The notes beneath the pieces are model-generated. The model did not search any database, was not told where the DNA came from, and worked only from the letters and a program-made list of their open reading frames with translations. Made by a program: the position numbers and the translations under genes. Shown one piece after another: positions 5,125 to 8,705 of a stretch of DNA of 8,705 nt. Within the stretch, counting starts at the first letter, position 1. Each line of letters opens with the position of its first letter. The DNA comes from Gemmatimonadota bacterium (GTDB lineage: Bacteria; Gemmatimonadota; Gemmatimonadetes; Gemmatimonadales; GWC2-71-9): positions 1-8,705 of the forward strand of contig QHUE01000267.1 in the NCBI GenBank assembly GCA_003221825.1. The letters are read 5' to 3'.

Positions 5125-7175
5125 AGTTCATTGACGTACTCCATCATCGCTGCGATCGCCGTGTTGTATTGCAGCGCTTCGGTATCGGCCGACACCTTCC
5201 GGATCGTGCGATGCAGCTTCTGCTCGAGCGCCGGCACAGGGGCGCTCTTGGCCTCAGCTGCTTCGTGCGCCAGCGCCCACACTTTCTCCAAGAACCGGCG
5301 CTGGCCCACGATCCCCGAATCGCGGAAGTCGCCGCCATCCTGGAAGGGCCCGAGGAACATCAAGTACATCCGGAACGCGTCGGCGCCCCACTGCTGGATA
5401 TAGGTATCGGGAACGACGACGTTGCCGCGCGACTTGGACATCTTGGCGCCGTCCTTGATGATCAAGCCATGGGCGCGGAATTTCGGGTACGGGCTGTCGA
5501 AATGAAGATGCCCCAAGTCATGCAGCACGAGGCAGATGAATCGCGCATACAAGAGGTGCAGCACGGCGTGCTCATTCCCACCGATGTAGCTCGAGACGGG
5601 AAGCCACTGCTTGGTCCGGGCGGCGTCGAACGGCCGATCGTGGAATTCGGTCGACGGGTAGCGCAGATGGTACCACGCTGAATCGAGGAACGTATCCGAG
5701 ACGTCCGTCTCGCGACGCGCCTGGCCGCCGCACTCGGGGCATTTCACGAAGTACCACTCTTCATGCCGGGCGAGCGGGCTGACCCCGGTGTCGTCGGGGC
5801 GAAAATCCTCGATGAGCGGCAGCTCGACCGGCAGGTCCTTCTCGGGCACCGGCACGACGCCGCACTGCTCGCAATAGATGATGGGGATGGGCGGACCCCA
5901 GTACCGCTGCCGCGAGATGCACCAGTCGTGCAGCCGGTACTGGACGCGGGGCGTGGCGAGCCCGCGCCCACTGAGCCAGGCCACGATCTTGCGGGCCCCT
6001 TCGAGACATGGTGCCCCGTCGAACGCCCCGGAGTTTATCAGCACGCCGTTTTCGGACACGCTCGGCAGCGTTTCTCCTTCGACGGCCACGACCTGGCGAA
6101 TCGGGAGCTTGAACTGCGTCGCGAACTCGAAGTCCCGCTTGTCGTGCGCGGGAACGGCCATGATCGCGCCGGTGCCGTACTCCATGAGGACGTAGTCGGC
6201 GATCCAGATCGGGATCGCTTCTCCCGTCGCCGGGTTGCGGGCGTAGGAGCCGATGAACACGCCGGTCTTCGTCTTGTCACCCACGCGCCGCGATACGATG
6301 TCCTTGGACTGCACGTCGCGCTGGTATGCCTTGACGGCCGAGCGCTGTTCGACGGCGGTCAGCTCGTCCACGAGCGGGTGCTCGGGCGCCAGGACCAGAT
6401 AGGTCGCGCCGAACACCGTGTCGGGCCGGGTCGTGAAGACCGTGATCTTCTTGCCGCTCGGCGTCTCGAAGATGAGCTCGGCCCCTTCGCTCCGGCCGAT
6501 CCAGTTCCGCTGAAGCAGGACCGTGGAGGAGGACCAGTCGAGGTTGTGCTGGTTGTCGAGGAGTCGCTCGGCGAAATTGGTGATTCGGAAAAACCATTGG
6601 TCGAGGAAGCGTTGCTCGACCGGCGTGTCGCAACGCTCGCAGCGCCCGTCGATGACCTGCTCATTCGCGAGGACCGTCTTGTCCTTGGGGCACCAATTCA
6701 CCGCCGCGCGCTTCTTGTAAGCGAGCCCCGCCTTGAAGAGCTGTAAGAAGAGCCACTGCGTCCATTTGTAGTAGGCGGGATCGGTGGTCGAAAGCTCGTG
6801 GCGCCAGTCGTACATGCCGCCGAACCGGCGGAGCTGGCGGCGGAACGTGGCGATGTTCTGGGGGATCAGCTTGGCGGGATTCGTGCCGATGGTGAGCGCG
6901 TAGTTCTCGGAATGGATCCCAAAGGCGTCGAACCCCATCGGCTCGAAGACGTCGTAGCCCTGGAGCCGCTTGAACCGGCCGTAGATGTCGGCGCCGGTGA
7001 ATGCGAACATGTTGCCGACGTGCAATCCCTCGGCCGAGGGATAGGGGAACATCATGAGGTTGTAGAACGGCCGCGCGGCCCGGTCGAGGTCGGGCTCGTT
7101 GGTGTGGCGCTCGGCCCACCGCGCTTGCCACTTTGCCTCGAGCGATGCCGGATCGTAGCTTGGGATGTCTCGCAT
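5037..7175 (-). CDS. leuS: Leucyl-tRNA synthetase, frameshifted and internally deleted near the C-terminus
   Basis: Charges tRNA-Leu with leucine in the cytoplasm (class I synthetase). The frame gives 712 residues, of which about 682 are genuine. Seen: start MRDIPSYDPASLEAKWQ; HIGH-type motif as LHVGN (51-55); zinc-type cysteines in NWCPKDKTV and ERCDTP; CP1 editing domain with TTRPDTVFGATYLVLAP (from 248) and GTGAIMAVPAHDKRDFEFA (about 333-351); LHDWCISRQRYWGPPIP; a CEQC/CPEC insert; KMSKS (578-582). The anticodon-binding domain begins (LHRTIRKVSAD, then IAAMMEYVNEL), but after about base 5127 the product is nonsense (RALWCRAAWRR) ending in TGA at 5037-5039. The proper C-terminus lies in another frame at 4963-5124. 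The usual family length is above 800 residues, so 70-100 are missing. No clear ribosome site precedes the ATG at 7175. Identity is certain; functionality as drawn is doubtful. Confidence 0.93.
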   Translation of the reverse strand: MRDIPSYDPASLEAKWQARWAERHTNEPDLDRAARPFYNLMMFPYPSAEGLHVGNMFAFTGADIYGRFKRLQGYDVFEPMGFDAFGIHSENYALTIGTNPAKLIPQNIATFRRQLRRFGGMYDWRHELSTTDPAYYKWTQWLFLQLFKAGLAYKKRAAVNWCPKDKTVLANEQVIDGRCERCDTPVEQRFLDQWFFRITNFAERLLDNQHNLDWSSSTVLLQRNWIGRSEGAELIFETPSGKKITVFTTRPDTVFGATYLVLAPEHPLVDELTAVEQRSAVKAYQRDVQSKDIVSRRVGDKTKTGVFIGSYARNPATGEAIPIWIADYVLMEYGTGAIMAVPAHDKRDFEFATQFKLPIRQVVAVEGETLPSVSENGVLINSGAFDGAPCLEGARKIVAWLSGRGLATPRVQYRLHDWCISRQRYWGPPIPIIYCEQCGVVPVPEKDLPVELPLIEDFRPDDTGVSPLARHEEWYFVKCPECGGQARRETDVSDTFLDSAWYHLRYPSTEFHDRPFDAARTKQWLPVSSYIGGNEHAVLHLLYARFICLVLHDLGHLHFDSPYPKFRAHGLIIKDGAKMSKSRGNVVVPDTYIQQWGADAFRMYLMFLGPFQDGGDFRDSGIVGQRRFLEKVWALAHEAAEAKSAPVPALEQKLHRTIRKVSADTEALQYNTAIAAMMEYVNELTANFARALWCRAAWRRKTCLRGCLRMRR

Positions 7176-7197
7176 ACGGTGGTAAAACTAAACCCGA
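7176..7197. promoter_or_regulatory. 22-bp divergent gap between leuS and chemoreceptor
   Basis: Only 22 bases separate the two divergent ATGs. The gap is A-rich on the plus strand (GGTAAAACTAAACC). The minus strand contains TAGTTT (7190-7185), a TANNNT-type -10 box 9 bases before the leuS ATG. Neither gene has a Shine-Dalgarno site. With so little space, the -35 regions of each promoter must lie inside the other gene, or leaders must be absent or very short. Confidence 0.4.
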
Positions 7198-8705
7198 ATG
7201 GCCATCAAGTCACAGCAACTGCGGCAGAGTTTTCTGATTTCCGGGGCCGGCGCCGCGGTCCTCCTTGTCGTTTTCGTCGCCTGGATCACGAGCAACCGCG
7301 TCGGTCGTGTTCTCGAGCAGCAGGCCGACGTGCGCGGGCGCGATGACGCCACCCGGGTCGCGGCCATCGTCACGCAGTATCTGAAAGAACGCCGCCACGA
7401 GGCGATGGCGCTCGCGAGCGAACCGCAGCTCATCACGGCAGTTCGGGACGCCGGACAATCGGCCGTGACCCGCGGTCTGGACCGCACGGCCATTCCCGAC
7501 CTGGAGCGCGCGTTCAACGCCACCCGCCAGCTCGGGGGCGACCCCGTCCTGGCGGCCTATCTCCGCGCCTATCCCGCCACCTCCGATTTCGTGGAAATCT
7601 TCGTGACGGAGAGCCATGGGTTGAACGTCCTCGCGTCCGACCGTCCGTCGGACTTCGTGCAGAGGGACGAGACCTGGTGGCAGCGCGCGATCTCGGAAGG
7701 GGTGTACGAAGGCGGCGCCCGGTTCGACTCGTCTGCCGGCACCGCATCCCTCGAGTTCGACGTCGCCATCCGGGCGTCCCAGTCCCAGCGGCCGGTTGGC
7801 GTGCTCAAGGCAGTCTTTGCGCTGGACCGGCTGACGGCGCTGCTCGGCACGGAGGACCTGGCCGACCGTGCGTACCTCCAGATCGTGGATAGCCGCGGCA
7901 ACGTGCTGGTCGCGAAGGACGAGGCGCTGCTGCTGCAGAGCCTTCCCGACAAAGACCGGGTTCCGCTCGGTGCCCAGGTCGCCACCGCGCACATCACCAC
8001 GGTCCGGGGCGAGGACGAGCTGGTCGCCTCCGTCCCCGCGAATCGGGGTCAGTGGTGGGTGCTGTACCGGGAGCCTGCGGCAACGGCATTCGCGACGGCG
8101 CGCAGCACGCAACGGGCAGTCTGGCTCGGCGCGCTGCTGGTCGCGGCGGTCGCGGTCGGCGCGCTTTTCTGGCTGTCACAGCGTCTCGGCCGGCTGGTTA
8201 CCGAGCCGGTGCGGGCCGCCGGAGCGATCGCCAGCCGTGTCGCGGGCGGGGACCTCTCGGTGACGGTCACGACGCAGCGCGCCGAAGCGAGCGAGGTCGC
8301 GGATCTGCTGTCGTCCGTGCACTCGATGGTGGTGGCGCTGCGCCGGCTCGTCGGTGCAATCCGCGCCGCGGCCGACGAGGCCGCGGCGATGGCGACGGAG
8401 ATCTCCGCCTCCACGGAGGAGATGAGTGCCTCCACTCAGGAGATGGCCTCGACGTCGCAGGATCTCTCGCGGCGCGCGGGCGAGCAGGCACAGCTGGTCC
8501 GTGCGGCGGCCGATGACGCGGCGCGCATTCTCCAGATCGCCGCGAAGCTCGCGCAAGGGGCCGAGGAAGCGGCGCGCCGCAACGCCGATCTCTCCGCGCT
8601 GGCCCGGCGGCACAAGGACGGCTTGGACCAGAGCACGGTGCGTCTCGCCAAGCTCGCCGACGAAGTCGCCAAAGGCGCGGAGGAGGCGGAGGTGTTGACG
8701 CAGGC
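7198..8705 (+). CDS. Methyl-accepting chemotaxis protein with dCache sensor and HAMP domain (3' truncated)
   Basis: The frame opens at the ATG 7198-7200 and runs without a stop to the right edge, giving 502 residues plus two bases. Layout: short basic start (MAIKSQQLRQ); TM1 about 12-32; extracytoplasmic dCache-type sensor about 35-300, recognised by QRDETWWQRAISEGVYEG and a later FDSSAG; TM2 about 308-327 (WLGALLVAAVAVGALFWL); HAMP about 328-380 (RLVTEPVRAAGAIA, then GGDLSVTV); then Ala/Glu-rich coiled coil with STEEMSASTQEM, typical of the methylation helices of receptors. The signalling hairpin tip that contacts CheA/CheW would lie beyond the edge. dCache domains commonly bind amino acids or other small molecules; the ligand cannot be told here. 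It is divergent from leuS with a 22-bp gap and no ribosome site. The receptor call is sound; a HAMP sensor with a different output remains possible. Confidence 0.88.
   Translation, partial: MAIKSQQLRQSFLISGAGAAVLLVVFVAWITSNRVGRVLEQQADVRGRDDATRVAAIVTQYLKERRHEAMALASEPQLITAVRDAGQSAVTRGLDRTAIPDLERAFNATRQLGGDPVLAAYLRAYPATSDFVEIFVTESHGLNVLASDRPSDFVQRDETWWQRAISEGVYEGGARFDSSAGTASLEFDVAIRASQSQRPVGVLKAVFALDRLTALLGTEDLADRAYLQIVDSRGNVLVAKDEALLLQSLPDKDRVPLGAQVATAHITTVRGEDELVASVPANRGQWWVLYREPAATAFATARSTQRAVWLGALLVAAVAVGALFWLSQRLGRLVTEPVRAAGAIASRVAGGDLSVTVTTQRAEASEVADLLSSVHSMVVALRRLVGAIRAAADEAAAMATEISASTEEMSASTQEMASTSQDLSRRAGEQAQLVRAAADDAARILQIAAKLAQGAEEAARRNADLSALARRHKDGLDQSTVRLAKLADEVAKGAEEAEVLTQ

Noticed and set aside
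5037..5126. The C-terminal residues RALWCRAAWRRKTC of the leuS frame as a novel domain
   Set aside because: They are the out-of-phase reading of the normal LeuRS tail, not a new domain.
4498..5403. Plus-strand open frame of 301 codons bridging the exporter and leuS
   Set aside because: It spans two known genes in the wrong frame, and its first half is low-complexity Arg/Gly sequence.
5763..6746. Plus-strand open frame of 327 codons inside leuS
   Set aside because: Exact antisense of well-conserved LeuRS editing and catalytic sequence; no start signal or domain.
7210..8112. Minus-strand open frame of 300 codons opposite the chemoreceptor
   Set aside because: The plus strand carries a continuous receptor with membrane, dCache and HAMP features; the minus frame is a codon-bias shadow.

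Overview
The window is GC-rich, densely coded DNA, most likely bacterial chromosome. The gene styles (M14-type peptidase with a long C-terminal extension, ECF sigma / zinc-finger anti-sigma / double-PDZ operon, ferritin-VIT fusion, dCache chemoreceptor) remind me of Gemmatimonadota or a neighbouring soil phylum. That placement is inference from gene style, since no marker gene was compared. I see no rRNA, tRNA, CRISPR array, insertion sequence or phage gene.

Layout. (1) 3-1598, plus: the C-terminal part of a large M14-family zinc carboxypeptidase-like protein, cut by the left edge. (2) 1599-1694: a GC-rich nest of short direct and inverted repeats between two convergent genes, probably a two-way terminator. 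(3) 3761 down to 1695, minus: a three-gene operon of ECF sigma factor, membrane zinc-finger anti-sigma factor (4-bp ATGA overlap) and exported double-PDZ protein. (4) 3762-3859: a divergent promoter region with two inverted GGAAC boxes placed exactly symmetrically to the two start codons. (5) 3860-4966, plus: a ferritin-like/VIT1 fusion of the MbfA type, predicted to export iron or manganese. (6) 7175 down to 4963, minus: leucyl-tRNA synthetase, broken near its 3' end. (7) 7198 to the right edge, plus: a dCache-HAMP methyl-accepting chemotaxis receptor with no stop inside the window.

The strongest anomaly is leuS. The reading frame is a normal LeuRS as far as the start of the anticodon-binding domain. 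It then runs into an out-of-frame tail, while the true LeuRS C-terminus lies intact in another frame right behind the break. About 70-100 residues, including the usual PFAPH-EELW region, are missing. This is either an assembly or sequencing error or a real deletion in a normally essential gene.

The second point of interest is the possible wiring of the sigma operon. The anti-sigma factor ends in a hydrophobic C-terminus that could be a ligand for the PDZ protein encoded next to it. The shared divergent promoter suggests a possible link between this envelope-sensing switch and metal export.
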